Assembly: GCF_902728265.1 (NCBI RefSeq)
Contig: NZ_CACVBR010000006.1
Location: forward strand, 62,001-126,000
DNA: 64,000 bases
Direction: 5' to 3'
Source: Chryseobacterium potabilaquae
GTDB lineage: Bacteria > Bacteroidota > Bacteroidia > Flavobacteriales > Weeksellaceae
Part shown: piece by piece, positions 35,456-44,714 of the stretch
Position numbering within the stretch: position 1 is the stretch's first letter
Layout of the letters: each line of letters starts with the position of its first letter
The notes under the pieces: model-generated
What the model was told of the DNA's origin: nothing
The model's database searches: none
What the model saw: the letters and a program-made list of their open reading frames with translations, nothing else
Made by a program: the position numbers and the translations under genes

Positions 35456-35483
35456 TATTTAAAGTCTAACCTCTAACATCAAA
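35456..35483 (+). repeat. degenerate heptad repeats in leuS leader
   Basis: Four consecutive 7-mers read TATTTAA, AGTCTAA, CCTCTAA and CATCAAA. They lie between the promoter and the GTG start, in the same sense as the gene. The same style of repeat precedes aspS at 56976-57010, and both share TCTAACATC. Confidence 0.6.
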
Positions 35484-35488
35484 ATAAA

Positions 35489-38400
35489 GTGTTTTACGAT
35501 CATCAGCAGATAGAAAAAAAGTGGCAGAAATATTGGAAAGATAACCAAACGTATAAAACTTCCAATTCTAAAGATAAACCTAAATTTTATGTACTCGATA
35601 TGTTTCCATATCCTTCTGGAGCAGGGCTTCACGTGGGGCATCCACTGGGATATATTGCTTCCGACATTTATGCGAGATATAAAAGACATCAGGGGTTTAA
35701 TGTGCTTCATCCGATAGGGTATGATAGTTTTGGTCTTCCTGCTGAACAGTATGCTATTCAAACAGGTCAGCATCCTGCGATCACCACTGAACAAAACATT
35801 ATAAGATACGAAGAACAGTTAAGAAAAGTTGGATTTTCATTTGATTGGAGTAGAGAAGTAAGGACTTCGGATGCTACTTACTATAAATGGACACAATGGA
35901 TATTCATTCAGCTATTTCATTCTTGGTATAATAAAAATAAAGACAAAGCAGAGTCTATCGAGACGTTGATCAAACATTTTGAAGCTAAAGGAACAGAAGG
36001 ATTGTTTGCTAATCAAAATGAGGAATTAAATTTCACAGCAGACGAATGGAATGACGCTTCGGAGATTGATAAGGAAGATATCTTATTAAATTACAGATTA
36101 TCATACAGAGCTGAAACTACAGTTAACTGGTGTCCTGCTTTAGGAACTGTTTTGGCAAATGATGAGGTTAAGGACGGGAAATCTGAAAGAGGAGGTTTTC
36201 CTGTTTTTCAGAAAAAAATGATGCAATGGAGTATGAGAATCTCAGCCTACTCTGAAAGATTACTACAAGGCTTAAAAACGTTAGATTGGCCACAACCATT
36301 AAAGGATTCTCAAGAATATTGGATAGGAAAGTCTCAAGGAGCTCAGGTTAGATTTGATGTTGAGGGTCATAATGAAATTGTTGAAGTCTTCACCACAAGA
36401 CCTGATACAATTTTTGGTGCCACTTTTATGGTATTGGCTCCGGAAAACCCATTAGTGGAGAAGATTACTACAGAAGCTCAAAAGGCGGAAATAGAAAATT
36501 ATATTGAAGAGACTTCAAAGAAAACGGAAAGAGATAGAATGTCTGACGTGAAAAACGTTTCAGGGGCTTTTACAGGAAGCTATGCAATCAATCCTTTCAG
36601 CAATAATAAGATGCCTATTTATATTTCAGATTATGTGTTGATGGGGTATGGAACAGGAGCCGTAATGGCGGTTCCTGCACATGATGAACGTGATCACAGA
36701 TTTGCAAAGAAATTTAATCTGGAAATTAAGAAAGTAGTAGAGACTGATGAAGATATTCAAGAGAAATCTTTTGATTCTAAAGATTCAGTTTGTGTAAACT
36801 CAGAATTTTTGAATGGACTTAAGTATAATGAGGCAAAATCAAAAATAATTACTGAAATCGAAAACAAAGGAATTGGTCACGGAACAACCAACTACAGACA
36901 ACGTGATGCTATTTTCTCAAGACAACGATATTGGGGGGAGCCTGTTCCTATATATTATAAGGACGGAATGCCTTACACATTACCAACTTCTGCATTGCCT
37001 TTGGAACTTCCTCAGGTTGAAAAATATTTACCTACAGAAGATGGGGATCCACCTTTAGGAAATGCAAAGACCTTTGCTTGGGATGAGGTAAATCAAAAAG
37101 TAGTAGATGTTAAGTTGATTAATGATACGACCGTATTTCCATTAGAACTATCTACGATGCCTGGATGGGCGGGAAGTTCTTGGTATTTCCTTCGATATAT
37201 GGATCCTACTAATGAAGGAGAGTTTTGTGCAAAAGATCTTTCGGATTATTGGGGGCAAGTTGACCTATATATAGGAGGAAGCGAACATGCTACAGGTCAC
37301 TTATTATATTCTCGTTTCTGGAATATGTTCTTAAAAGACAGAGGATACATCAATCAAGATGAACCTTTCCAAAAGTTGATTAATCAGGGAATGATTTTAG
37401 GAATGAGCGCTTTTGTGTATAGAGTTGCCCCATTTATTAAAAATCAAAATAATGTTTATGAGCCATTGGCCGGGATTTTTGAAAATACAATACTTATACC
37501 TAAAAATAAAATAGATAAAGAATTTTTCGAAAATAATGATTTAAGGGAGATCGTTATCGATAATTTAAATAGGAAATTACCAATTTTACTAAATCAAAGT
37601 TTAAATAATTTTTTTGGTTTCAAGACTTGTTTAGAAATTAAAAAAAATGATTTTAATGGAAAGCAAGAATTAATTCACTTTTTAAGTGATAAAATTGTTT
37701 TTGAAGCTCAACAAATTCCCGTTGATATTTCTTTATTAAAAGGAACGTCTGATGAATTAGATACGGAGGCATTTAAAGCTTGGAGACCAGATTATGCAGA
37801 TGCAGAATTTATTTTAGAAGAGGGCAGATATATCACAGGTCGTGAAGTCGAAAAGATGTCTAAATCAAAATATAATGTGGTGAATCCTGATGACATCTGT
37901 GAAGAGTATGGAGCAGACGGGTTAAGATTGTATGAAATGTTCTTAGGTCCATTGGAGCAATCAAAGCCTTGGAATACACAAGGACTAAGCGGAGTGTATG
38001 GTTTTCTGAAAAAATTCTGGAATTTATATTTCAATGGAGATGTTTTTGAGGTTTCAGACGAAGAACCGACAAAAGCTGAATATAAAGTTTTGCATACATT
38101 AATAAAGAAAGTGGTTTCGGATATAGAAAGCTTCTCTTTTAATACCTCTGTGTCCTCATTTATGATAGCAATAAATGAATTACAGAAAATAAAATGCAAT
38201 AAGCGCAATATTTTAGAACCTTTAGCCGTTATCATCTCTCCATATGCTCCCCATATCTGTGAAGAAATTTGGAGCTTGCTAGGGAACAGTACTTCTATTG
38301 AATTTGAGAAGTTCCCTGTATTGAATGCGGAATATTTGGTAGAGGATGAAATTGAATATCCGGTGAGCGTAAATGGGAAAATGAAATTCAAAATTTCGCT

Positions 38401-38533
38401 TTCTGCACAACTTTCACCCCAGGAGGTAGAAGATTTGGTGATTAAAAGTGATAAAATGCAAGAGATTTTGGAGGGTAAAACACCCAAGAAAATCATTGTA
38501 GTGCCTCACAGAATTGTGAATATTGTAATTTAA
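35489..38533 (+). CDS. leuS: leucyl-tRNA synthetase
   Basis: LeuRS charges tRNA-Leu. The 1014 residues start at GTG 35489 (MFYDHQQIEKKWQKYW). HIGH is HVGH at 48-51 in PSGAGLHVGHPLGY. The editing (CP1) domain contains VFTTRPDTIFGATF and YGTGAVMAVPAHDERD. KMSKS is at 789-793. The C-terminal domain has PYAPHICEEIW. It is longer than most LeuRS: between GMILG (about 635) and GTSDELDTEAF (about 752) there are about 117 residues, rich in Asn, Ile and Lys, where I recall far fewer in relatives. It is a single-gene unit. Confidence 0.96.
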   Translation: MFYDHQQIEKKWQKYWKDNQTYKTSNSKDKPKFYVLDMFPYPSGAGLHVGHPLGYIASDIYARYKRHQGFNVLHPIGYDSFGLPAEQYAIQTGQHPAITTEQNIIRYEEQLRKVGFSFDWSREVRTSDATYYKWTQWIFIQLFHSWYNKNKDKAESIETLIKHFEAKGTEGLFANQNEELNFTADEWNDASEIDKEDILLNYRLSYRAETTVNWCPALGTVLANDEVKDGKSERGGFPVFQKKMMQWSMRISAYSERLLQGLKTLDWPQPLKDSQEYWIGKSQGAQVRFDVEGHNEIVEVFTTRPDTIFGATFMVLAPENPLVEKITTEAQKAEIENYIEETSKKTERDRMSDVKNVSGAFTGSYAINPFSNNKMPIYISDYVLMGYGTGAVMAVPAHDERDHRFAKKFNLEIKKVVETDEDIQEKSFDSKDSVCVNSEFLNGLKYNEAKSKIITEIENKGIGHGTTNYRQRDAIFSRQRYWGEPVPIYYKDGMPYTLPTSALPLELPQVEKYLPTEDGDPPLGNAKTFAWDEVNQKVVDVKLINDTTVFPLELSTMPGWAGSSWYFLRYMDPTNEGEFCAKDLSDYWGQVDLYIGGSEHATGHLLYSRFWNMFLKDRGYINQDEPFQKLINQGMILGMSAFVYRVAPFIKNQNNVYEPLAGIFENTILIPKNKIDKEFFENNDLREIVIDNLNRKLPILLNQSLNNFFGFKTCLEIKKNDFNGKQELIHFLSDKIVFEAQQIPVDISLLKGTSDELDTEAFKAWRPDYADAEFILEEGRYITGREVEKMSKSKYNVVNPDDICEEYGADGLRLYEMFLGPLEQSKPWNTQGLSGVYGFLKKFWNLYFNGDVFEVSDEEPTKAEYKVLHTLIKKVVSDIESFSFNTSVSSFMIAINELQKIKCNKRNILEPLAVIISPYAPHICEEIWSLLGNSTSIEFEKFPVLNAEYLVEDEIEYPVSVNGKMKFKISLSAQLSPQEVEDLVIKSDKMQEILEGKTPKKIIVVPHRIVNIVI

Positions 38534-38775
38534 ATAAAAATTAATATTAGTAATTTTAAAAAAATGATGCGTTAAATTTTTAGAATTATTAATAATTTTT
38601 TTTAAATTAGATATTATTGCCAAAAAAAGGAAAAATAATTGAAATTTATAAATCGTATTAAAATTTCTTTATCAAAAAAAACTAAAATGTTTATTTAAGA
38701 CTCTTGCATTTTAATAAATTTTGCCTTTAATTTACACCTTGTAAAAATTTTTAAAACAATATAATTTAGTTAAAT

Positions 38776-39639
38776 ATGGAAATGAATGTTTCAAAAAATG
38801 ATGAGCAAGTAATTGCTAGAAAAGCGGGAGGTTTAAACCCAGCTGTAATTATTCCTATTTTATTTGCGATAGGAGTTTGTATTTATTTATTCGTGTTAGG
38901 TAGTCCAGGGAATTTTAAGGATGCTGATAAACTGGGGGGCGGATCTGTCGCTTTCTCAAGTGTTGAAGGAAAAGATATTCACCCGGATTCATTCTTAGGA
39001 ATTATCTATAAAGGAGGTGTGATTGTACCAGTTTTGATTACTTTCATGATCACGGTAATTGTATTCTCTTTTGAAAGATATTTCGTTCTTGGCAAAGCTG
39101 CTGGGAAAGGGAACTTAGATAACTTCGTAGTACAAGTAAGAAGCCTATTAAACCAAAACAAAATTGATGAAGCTTTAGAAGAGTGCGACAGACAACAAGG
39201 TTCTGTAGGTAATGTAGTGAAAGAAGGTCTTACTACGTACAAAGCTCTTTCTCATGATTCTACACTAAATAAAGAGCAGAAAATGGTAGCTCTTAACAAA
39301 GCAATCGAAGAGGCTACAACTCTTGAAATGCCAATGTTGGAGAAAAATATGATGATTCTTTCTACATTAGGTACTGTAGCAACATTAGTAGCACTTTTAG
39401 GAACGGTAATCGGGATGATCAAAGCATTCTTTGCATTAGGTTCTGGTGGTGGTACTCCAGATGCGGCTGCACTTTCTACAGGTATTTCTGAAGCATTGAT
39501 TAATACTGCTTTAGGTATTGGTACTTCAGCAATCGCTATTATCCTTTATAACTTCTTTACTTCTAAAATTGATGGATTAACTTATAAGATCGATGAGATT
39601 GCAATGAGTATCCAACAGTCTTTTGCTGAATTTAACTAA
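38776..39639 (+). CDS. exbB: ExbB/TolQ proton channel subunit
   Basis: A 287-residue inner-membrane subunit of the ExbB-ExbD-TonB complex that uses proton flow to energise outer-membrane transporters. It has an extra N-terminal helix (VIIPILFAIGVCIYLFVLG), then helix 2 (GGVIVPVLITFMITVIVF), and the hallmark LSTLGTVATLVALLGTVIGMIKAF and SEALINTALGIGTSAIAIILYNF. It heads a four-gene set ending with tonB. The spacing to exbD is 62 nt. Confidence 0.94.
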   Translation: MEMNVSKNDEQVIARKAGGLNPAVIIPILFAIGVCIYLFVLGSPGNFKDADKLGGGSVAFSSVEGKDIHPDSFLGIIYKGGVIVPVLITFMITVIVFSFERYFVLGKAAGKGNLDNFVVQVRSLLNQNKIDEALEECDRQQGSVGNVVKEGLTTYKALSHDSTLNKEQKMVALNKAIEEATTLEMPMLEKNMMILSTLGTVATLVALLGTVIGMIKAFFALGSGGGTPDAAALSTGISEALINTALGIGTSAIAIILYNFFTSKIDGLTYKIDEIAMSIQQSFAEFN

Positions 39640-39701
39640 GATTAGTTAGCTAGACATTTATACTACGTAACAAGAAGTTTAATTAAAAATCATTAATAAT
39701 A

Positions 39702-40310
39702 ATGGCGAGAGTCAAACCTAAAAGACACGGGGTAATTACGGATATGACCGCAATGTGTGACGTTGCATTCCTACTACTTACGTTCTTTATCTTGACCACT
39801 CAGTTTAAAAAACCTGACGTGGAGCAGATTAAACCGCCATCTTCAATATCAGAGAAGTTACTTCCTGATGCAAGTTTGATGACTATCAATGCTACGCCGG
39901 AAGGAAAATTTTATTTTCAGCCAGTAGAAAATGCATCAGAGAGACTACAGCTTTTGGATAATATGGGTCAAAAATATGGAATTACTTTTGACAACAAAGA
40001 AAAAGCTGCATTCCAAAAAGTACAAGCGATAGGGGTTCCTATGAACCAGCTAAAAAGCTATCTTGATTTGTCAGATGAGGAACAGAAAAATTTTAAGAGT
40101 CCTACAGGGATTCCTATGGATAGTACAAATAAACAATTAGTGGATTGGGTACAACAAAGTTTAAGCGTAAATCCTGATTACAAATTAGCAATCAAAGGAG
40201 ACGTAAATACTGAGTATCCGAAAGTTAAAAGTTTATTTGAAGGTTTAAGAGATATTGATTTTCTTAAATTTTGGTTGATTACAGCACAAGAAGGTAAACC
40301 TAATGAATAA
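39702..40310 (+). CDS. exbD: ExbD/TolR family protein (first copy)
   Basis: A 202-residue inner-membrane protein with one N-terminal helix (MCDVAFLLLTFFILTT) preceded by the conserved membrane Asp-containing ITDMTAMCDVAFL, and a periplasmic domain that is unusually long (residues 35-202). Its late motif YKLAIKGDVNTEYPKVKSLF is the ExbD peptidoglycan or TonB-binding region. Two ExbD-like genes in a row are the norm in Bacteroidetes. It ends 12 nt before the second copy. Confidence 0.92.
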   Translation: MARVKPKRHGVITDMTAMCDVAFLLLTFFILTTQFKKPDVEQIKPPSSISEKLLPDASLMTINATPEGKFYFQPVENASERLQLLDNMGQKYGITFDNKEKAAFQKVQAIGVPMNQLKSYLDLSDEEQKNFKSPTGIPMDSTNKQLVDWVQQSLSVNPDYKLAIKGDVNTEYPKVKSLFEGLRDIDFLKFWLITAQEGKPNE

Positions 40311-40322
40311 TATCAATTAGAA

Positions 40323-40895
40323 ATGGCAGAAGTACAAGTACAGGAAAAAGGCGCCAAAGGCGGCAAGGTACGTTCCAAGAAGCAGAGTACCAGAGTTGAT
40401 ATGACTCCGATGGTGGACTTGGGTTTTCTATTGATTACCTTCTTTATGTTCACGACCACATTCAGTAAACCGAATGTAATGGATTTGGGGCTTCCGGCAA
40501 AACCAAAAAAGGATCAGCCGAAACCCCCTCCAACTGAGATTAAACTTTCTAATTCGATATCTTTATTATTAGGTAAAGACAATAGGATATTTTGGCACCA
40601 ACAAGATAATACATCTTTAACAGATCAAAATCTGAATGAGACTCATTTTGATAGAGAAGGGATTAGAAAAATAATTGGGCAAGCAAAGGCAAATGCTGCA
40701 GATAAAGCAAAATTTACTGTAATTATTAAGCCTACTGATGATGCTGTGTATAAAAACTTTGTTGATATTCTTGACGAAATGGCAATTACAAAGACTGAAC
40801 AATACGGGGTTACCGATTTAAAGCCTTGGGAAAAAGCTATTTATGATAAGAAAGTAGGGAATTCAGGAGCACCTGCTGCGCCTGCAACAAAGTAA
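40323..40895 (+). CDS. exbD: ExbD/TolR family protein (second copy)
   Basis: A 190-residue second ExbD. The start AEVQVQEKGAKGGKVRSKKQ is basic; RVDMTPMVDLGFLLITFFMFTT holds the conserved Asp and membrane helix. The periplasmic domain is shorter than that of the first copy and ends in an Ala/Pro tail. The pair may form a heteromeric channel-plug. It is followed by tonB after 23 nt. Confidence 0.92.
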   Translation: MAEVQVQEKGAKGGKVRSKKQSTRVDMTPMVDLGFLLITFFMFTTTFSKPNVMDLGLPAKPKKDQPKPPPTEIKLSNSISLLLGKDNRIFWHQQDNTSLTDQNLNETHFDREGIRKIIGQAKANAADKAKFTVIIKPTDDAVYKNFVDILDEMAITKTEQYGVTDLKPWEKAIYDKKVGNSGAPAAPATK

Positions 40896-40918
40896 TTTAA
40901 CCATAAAATTTAAAATCT

Positions 40919-41761
40919 ATGGCAGATGAAAATGTATACAATCCTAATCTAACGTTAGATGAGATTGTATTTGAAAATAGAAATAAGGAATATGGTGCTT
41001 ATGATCTTAGACATCAGTATCCAAGGCTTCTAACAAAATCTTTTATTATTGGAACTGTTTTATTCCTAGTTTTGGCATTGTCTCCGTTTATTTATCTTAC
41101 TATTAAAAGACTTACAGAGCCACCTAAACAGGAAGTAAAAGCTGATCTTGTAGAGATTCTGCAGGAAGATAAAATTATCGAACAGCCAAAAGAGGAAGAA
41201 CCACCACCACCACCTCCACCTCCAAAAGAGGAAGAGAAAATTGAAATTATTCAAAATGTGGTTCCTGAGCCTGTAAAAGCTCCTAAAATTGAAACTCCAC
41301 CACCTCCAATTTCTAAGCAATTAGAAACTACGACAGGATTGGTTAACCAAGAAGGGGTTAAGGCTCCGGCATATACGCCACCACCTCCACCACCTTCTAC
41401 AGGTACAAGAACTTCCACAGCTGAGGTAAAGCCTCAGGTAAGTGATACCCAGGTCTATACTGAAGTAGAGCAAACGGCAGAATTCCCTGGAGGTATTAAT
41501 GCCTTCAGAAACAAAGTATCTAGCAACTTTGATGGATCTGCAATGAATGGTGATGAGGGTACAGTAAAAGCGGAAGTTACTTTCGTTGTAGAAAGAGATG
41601 GAAGTATTACTGACGTTAAGGCGAGCGGTGCTAATTCTGACTTTAACTCAGAAGCAGTAAGGACGATTAAGTCTATTAAAAACAAATGGACACCGGCTAA
41701 AATTAACGGTCAATCCGTACGATATAGATTTAGATTACCATTGACTATGAATTTTGAATGA
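40919..41761 (+). CDS. tonB: TonB energy transducer
   Basis: A 280-residue inner-membrane anchored protein that transmits energy to SusC/TonB-dependent receptors. It has a cytoplasmic N-terminus with NRNKEYGAYDLRHQYPR, one helix (FIIGTVLFLVLALSPFIYL, about 41-59), a Pro/Glu-rich linker with three poly-Pro runs (PPPPPPPP, PPPPIS, PPPPPP) and a C-terminal TonB domain (about 190-280) with EFPGGINAFRNKV and SEAVRTIKSIKNKWTPAK. It is followed by a terminator and then another gene group. Confidence 0.93.
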   Translation: MADENVYNPNLTLDEIVFENRNKEYGAYDLRHQYPRLLTKSFIIGTVLFLVLALSPFIYLTIKRLTEPPKQEVKADLVEILQEDKIIEQPKEEEPPPPPPPPKEEEKIEIIQNVVPEPVKAPKIETPPPPISKQLETTTGLVNQEGVKAPAYTPPPPPPSTGTRTSTAEVKPQVSDTQVYTEVEQTAEFPGGINAFRNKVSSNFDGSAMNGDEGTVKAEVTFVVERDGSITDVKASGANSDFNSEAVRTIKSIKNKWTPAKINGQSVRYRFRLPLTMNFE

Positions 41762-41787
41762 TAATCTTTTATCTTTAAATAATAATT

Positions 41788-41823
41788 AAAAAAGAGAAGC
41801 ACATGCTTCTCTTTTTATTTTTT
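41788..41823 (+). terminator. terminator after tonB
   Basis: A stem of about 12 bp around AAGAGAAGC / GCTTCTCTT (41790-41815), followed by a long T run. Confidence 0.75.
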
Positions 41824-41839
41824 TTGGTATTTTTGTTGG

Positions 41840-42037
41840 ATGATGTTCAACTGGTTATCTCTTATTACGGGATTGTTTTATATTGTATTAGGAATTGTAG
41901 TTATTATTTACAAGTTCTTTTTTACTATCCTGGAGCCGGCTATTGCCTATCCTTTAGGTGGAGTTCTTATTATCTATGGGATATTTAGAATTTTTAGAGC
42001 TATTTCAAAAATCAAAAATTCAAGGAATGAAGAATAG
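41840..42037 (+). CDS. small two-helix membrane protein
   Basis: A 65-residue protein with two hydrophobic helices (about 5-26 and 38-55) and a basic C-terminus (AISKIKNSRNEE). The family is not named in my memory, but a gene of this kind sits between tonB and a PstS-like gene in other flavobacteria as I recall it. Its last 11 nt overlap the start of the next gene, which suggests coupling. ATG 41843 is an equally good start. Confidence 0.7.
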   Translation: MMFNWLSLITGLFYIVLGIVVIIYKFFFTILEPAIAYPLGGVLIIYGIFRIFRAISKIKNSRNEE

Positions 42038-42899
42038 CTTAAATTGGAGTATAGTATTTATTCTTAGTATACTTTTCATAGGGTGTAAAAAAGAAGAAAA
42101 GTCCCCATCTTATCACAAAGGTGATCTTACCGTACTTACTGATGAATCATTTAAAAGTGTTACTGAGGCTTTAGCGGAAGGATATATGATTAATTATCCA
42201 GATACTCATATTAAAGTAGTGACCAAAAAAGAAGATTTAGGTTTTTTGGATGTAATAAATGACAAAGAGAGATTGGCAGTAATGTCTAGAGATCTTTCTC
42301 TAGAAGAAATTAAAACCTATGAAGATCAAGTAGATCTAAAGTTCTTACCAGCAAGATTTGCAGCGGATGCAGTTATTTTTATTGTACCCAAAAATGCATC
42401 CAAAGAATATATTTCTATGGATGAAATTACGAGAGGGATGCAATCTGAAAATAAAGAATTTATTTTTGATGGGACTAATTCCAGTAACTTAAACTTTGTT
42501 GCTCAAAAACTTAAAAAACAACCAAAAGAATTGAAGTTTTCAGTTATTTCTGGAAATAAAAATATTATTGAAGAACTGTCCAAGTATCCGGATAAAATAG
42601 GTGTTATTGGTCTTAACACATTAAGTAGACCTTATGATAGAGCATCACAGGAACTTAGGGATATGGTTAAAATTTTACCTATTGAAGATAAAGGGAAGCA
42701 ATATCAACCTGATTCTTATGGATTAAGAGAAATGAAATATCCGTTTACTAGGGTACTGTATTTTTTAACAAATGAAGGTAATTTTAACATTGCAAATGGT
42801 TTCATTAGGTACTCGTGTACCCAATTAGGACAAATGATCGTGCAAAAAGAAGGATTACAACCTTATAATATTTATAAGAGAGAAGTCCAAATGCGTTAA
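42027..42899 (+). CDS. PstS-like substrate-binding lipoprotein
   Basis: A 290-residue periplasmic binding protein-like lipoprotein. From ATG 42027 the signal is MKNSLNWSIVFILSILFIGC with Cys20. The fold signatures are GDLTVLTDESFKSVTEALAEGY, AVMSRDLSLEEI, FAADAVIFIVPKNA and a C-terminal YPFTRVLYFLTNEG. These match the phosphate-binding PBP-like superfamily used with Pst. There is no Pst permease nearby. The gene is in line with the ExbBD-TonB set, so a role in TonB-linked uptake is possible. An upstream ATG at 41958 lies inside the preceding gene and is rejected. Confidence 0.82.
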   Translation: MKNSLNWSIVFILSILFIGCKKEEKSPSYHKGDLTVLTDESFKSVTEALAEGYMINYPDTHIKVVTKKEDLGFLDVINDKERLAVMSRDLSLEEIKTYEDQVDLKFLPARFAADAVIFIVPKNASKEYISMDEITRGMQSENKEFIFDGTNSSNLNFVAQKLKKQPKELKFSVISGNKNIIEELSKYPDKIGVIGLNTLSRPYDRASQELRDMVKILPIEDKGKQYQPDSYGLREMKYPFTRVLYFLTNEGNFNIANGFIRYSCTQLGQMIVQKEGLQPYNIYKREVQMR

Positions 42900-42987
42900 A
42901 AAATATTAAATTAAATATTTACCAGAGATAAATATATTATTTTGGTCTGAAAATTGTGTATAATATACTCGATTTAGAAATTTAAAA

Positions 42988-44637
42988 ATGAAAGATATAA
43001 TGATTATGAATGTAAAGAAGTTTGCTTTTGGAGCAGCTGTAGTGTTTTTTGCCAACTTTGCTTCGGCACAAACATTACAAGATGGTATTAACAGCATAGA
43101 CAGTGATAAATTTGCGCAAGCTAAAAATAATTTCACTCAAATGATTGCTAAAGAACCAACAGCTGAAAATTATTTTTATTTAGGAAATACATTTTTGAAA
43201 CAAGGAGAACCTGATTTCGCCAAAGCTACAGAAAATTTTAACAAAGGTCTTGCTGCAGATGCTAAAAGCAATCTTAATAAAATAGGTCTTGCTGCAGTAA
43301 AATTAGGAAAAGGAGATAAAAGTGCAGTAGCAGAAATCCAAAAAGTAGTAGCTGATTCAAAAGAAAAAGATGCTGAAGTATTATTCAGAGCTGCAGAAGC
43401 TTTAACTTTATTTGAGAAAAATAGTTCACCGGATTTAGCAATTGAATACTTGAATAAAGCGATTGAAAGAGCTCAGAAAAAAGAAGTTCCGGCGAATTAC
43501 TATTATACGCTTGGAGATGCTTATAGATTAAAGAAAATTCCTGGAGATGCAATGACAGCTTATGACAAAGCATTACCACTAGCCAAAAATAAAGCATCAG
43601 TTTATACAAGAATTGGAACTTTGTGGATGGCAGCTCAACAATGGCAACAAGCGAAAACAAGTATTGAGAAAGCAGTTGCTACCGATGCATCATATGCTCC
43701 GGCATATAAAGCTATGGCAGCTTACAACATCAGATATCAAGATAATGCGAAGGCAACTCAAGATCTTATCAATTATACAAAATATGCCGATGAAGATCCA
43801 TATACACAATTGGAAATTGCAAAATTGTACTTTACCAATGATGACTATGCCAATTCTAAAATGACCTTAGATAAAGTATTTGATAAAGTTGAAGATCCTA
43901 TTAAGTTCAAATTAAGAGCTTATCAGTTATATTCAGAGGGAAAATATGCAGAGGCTAAACAAAGTATGGATACTTTTGTTTCACAAGCGGATAAATCTAG
44001 AGTACAACCTGCAGATCAGGGTCTTCAAGGTCTAATTGCTGCTGGTTTAGCAAAAACCGAGGCTGATGAGGCTAAAAAATCGGCTTTAATGGCTGAATCA
44101 CAACAAAAAATTGCGATGGCTAAAGCGGCTAAGGATGAAACTATGAAATGGGATATGGAATTAGCTAAAATATCTGGAGGAGGAGCTTCTCAAGCAGATG
44201 CTGATTCAGGGCCGACAACTCCGGAGATTGAAGCGTTGAAAAAACAAGTAGCAGCAAATTCTCAAGATTCTGATGCGTTATTTAAATTAGCAACAGCTTA
44301 TCAAGATGCTAAAAATTGGAATGGAGCAATTCTTACATGGCAAAAAATGATAGCTCTTCTTCCTGATTGGGCTCCAGGTTACTATAGCCAGGGATATTCT
44401 TATCAACAGGCAGGAAATAATGATGCCGCAAAAATATCCTATGAGAAATTTATTAGTACAGTAAAACCTGCTGATCAAGAAGCAAATAAACAAACACTTG
44501 CGTATGCTTATTTTGCAGTAGCCTATATGAGTAAAGATACGGATTTGCCTAAAGCAAAAGATTATGTGGCAAAATCTGTGCAACTTGATCCAACTTATCA
44601 AGATGCTGTAAAATTAAACTCAGAAATTAACAAATAG
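42988..44637 (+). CDS. secreted tetratricopeptide repeat protein
   Basis: A 549-residue periplasmic or outer-membrane TPR protein. The likely signal is MNVKKFAFGAAVVFFANFASAQ from ATG 43006, with earlier ATGs at 42988 and 43000. At least ten helix pairs of the TPR type follow (PTAENYFYLGNTFLKQGEPD, ANYYYTLGDAYRLKKIPGDA, ASVYTRIGTLWMAAQQWQQA), with a low-complexity break near residue 395 (SGGGASQADADSG). Its place at the end of the ExbBD-TonB-PstS group is conserved in flavobacteria as I recall it, suggesting an envelope scaffold. Confidence 0.88.
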   Translation: MKDIMIMNVKKFAFGAAVVFFANFASAQTLQDGINSIDSDKFAQAKNNFTQMIAKEPTAENYFYLGNTFLKQGEPDFAKATENFNKGLAADAKSNLNKIGLAAVKLGKGDKSAVAEIQKVVADSKEKDAEVLFRAAEALTLFEKNSSPDLAIEYLNKAIERAQKKEVPANYYYTLGDAYRLKKIPGDAMTAYDKALPLAKNKASVYTRIGTLWMAAQQWQQAKTSIEKAVATDASYAPAYKAMAAYNIRYQDNAKATQDLINYTKYADEDPYTQLEIAKLYFTNDDYANSKMTLDKVFDKVEDPIKFKLRAYQLYSEGKYAEAKQSMDTFVSQADKSRVQPADQGLQGLIAAGLAKTEADEAKKSALMAESQQKIAMAKAAKDETMKWDMELAKISGGGASQADADSGPTTPEIEALKKQVAANSQDSDALFKLATAYQDAKNWNGAILTWQKMIALLPDWAPGYYSQGYSYQQAGNNDAAKISYEKFISTVKPADQEANKQTLAYAYFAVAYMSKDTDLPKAKDYVAKSVQLDPTYQDAVKLNSEINK

Positions 44638-44659
44638 TAATTTAAATTATATTTATTCA

Positions 44660-44697
44660 AACTTCCCATTCATTGTGTATGGGAAGTTTTGTTTTTA
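44660..44697 (+). terminator. terminator after TPR gene
   Basis: A perfect 10-bp stem (44660-44669 with 44679-44688), then T-rich. It ends four bases before the bshB1 -7 box. Confidence 0.8.
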
Positions 44698-44701
44698 ATC
44701 T

Positions 44702-44709
44702 TATCTTTG
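44702..44709 (+). promoter_or_regulatory. -7 promoter box for bshB1
   Basis: A perfect TATCTTTG placed only 5 nt before ATG 44715. A start site about 5-7 nt past the box would coincide with the A of the ATG, so the mRNA is probably leaderless. Confidence 0.65.
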
Positions 44710-44714
44710 AAAAT

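Noticed and set aside
37792-38496. 234-residue minus-strand frame opposite leuS
   Set aside because: It is antisense to a clear synthetase gene and has no recognisable domain or promoter.
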